From Halanaerobiales bacterium (GTDB lineage: Bacteria; Bacillota_F; Halanaerobiia; DY22613): a DNA stretch of 45,036 nt. The stretch's first letter is position 1; every line of letters begins with the position of its first letter. The stretch lies in NCBI GenBank assembly GCA_023128035.1, contig JAGMES010000026.1:1-45036 (forward strand), given 5' to 3'. Below the pieces are notes generated by a model. It saw only the letters and a list, made by a program, of their open reading frames with translations, was not told the origin of the DNA and searched no databases. Below are positions 44,961 through 45,036 of this stretch, one piece after another. The position numbers and the translations under genes are program-made.

Positions 44961-45036
44961 ACCTCCTAAGTATGGGTATTTCCCTTCTTGCCAAAGTCAA
45001 TATGAAGAACCTGTATTTTCGGTGTTTGACTTCAGG
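44961..45036 (-). ncRNA. Possible omegaRNA/HEARO leader of iscB (partial)
   Basis: IscB guide RNAs are encoded directly upstream of the gene. Here a 7-bp stem AAGTCAA/TTGACTT (44994-45000 with 45026-45032) is visible. Loop bases CCTG (45010-45013) could pair with CAGG (45033-45036), giving a pseudoknot shape. A short GGG/CCC hairpin (44974-44984) lies just before the ribosome binding site. The window ends here, so most of the expected RNA and its guide are missing. Confidence 0.45.

Overview
The window is AT-rich DNA with strong AGGAGG-type ribosome binding sites and tightly packed genes, almost all on the minus strand. There is no rRNA, tRNA or other taxonomic marker. A low-GC anaerobic member of the Bacillota is the best reading, because radical SAM enzymes, an iron-sulfur flavoprotein, a lone ferredoxin-thioredoxin reductase catalytic subunit, an M29 aminopeptidase and a DUF4015 protein occur together. 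A Halanaerobiia-like or clostridial host is a guess.

The first 38.5 kb is one biosynthetic operon read right to left. A near-consensus promoter with palindromes (38535-38610) lies at its head and a rho-independent terminator (117-153) at its tail. In transcription order it encodes an iron-sulfur flavoprotein; a 4238-residue NRPS starting with an acyl-AMP ligase and ACP; an MFS exporter; a 3389-residue NRPS ending in an epimerase domain; a 1427-residue NRPS ending in a BtrH-like domain instead of a thioesterase; and a type II ketosynthase system (KS, CLF, ACP, dehydratase, ketoreductase, KS, degenerate KS). Last come a hotdog thioesterase, a PaaK-like adenylate-forming ligase and a radical SAM/SPASM protein.

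Inferred working model: the type II set resembles the aryl-polyene / highly reducing type II PKS toolkit. It has ketoreductase and dehydratase but no recognisable enoyl reductase, so it would make an unsaturated, possibly polyene, acid. The acyl-AMP ligase loads that acid on the NRPS. Seven adenylation domains add residues that I read by eye as Gln - Ile/Val-like - Asn - Ile/Val-like - Asn - D-Asn - Gly. The BtrH-like domain would release or transfer the chain, and the MFS protein would export it. The product is a predicted Asn-rich acyl-heptapeptide that I do not recognise.

From 38.7 to 43.7 kb lie separately transcribed genes: a cobalamin-binding-type radical SAM enzyme (possibly linked to the cluster), an M29 aminopeptidase, a DUF4015 secreted or anchored protein and the thioredoxin-reductase-like subunit, each with a recognisable terminator. 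Near-identical 28-bp repeats supply the stop codons of two of these genes. One copy adjoins a hairpin-rich segment that resembles an IS200/IS605-type end.

The right edge holds an IscB (OMEGA nuclease) gene broken by a frameshift, with the start of a possible structured omegaRNA/HEARO leader cut by the window boundary.
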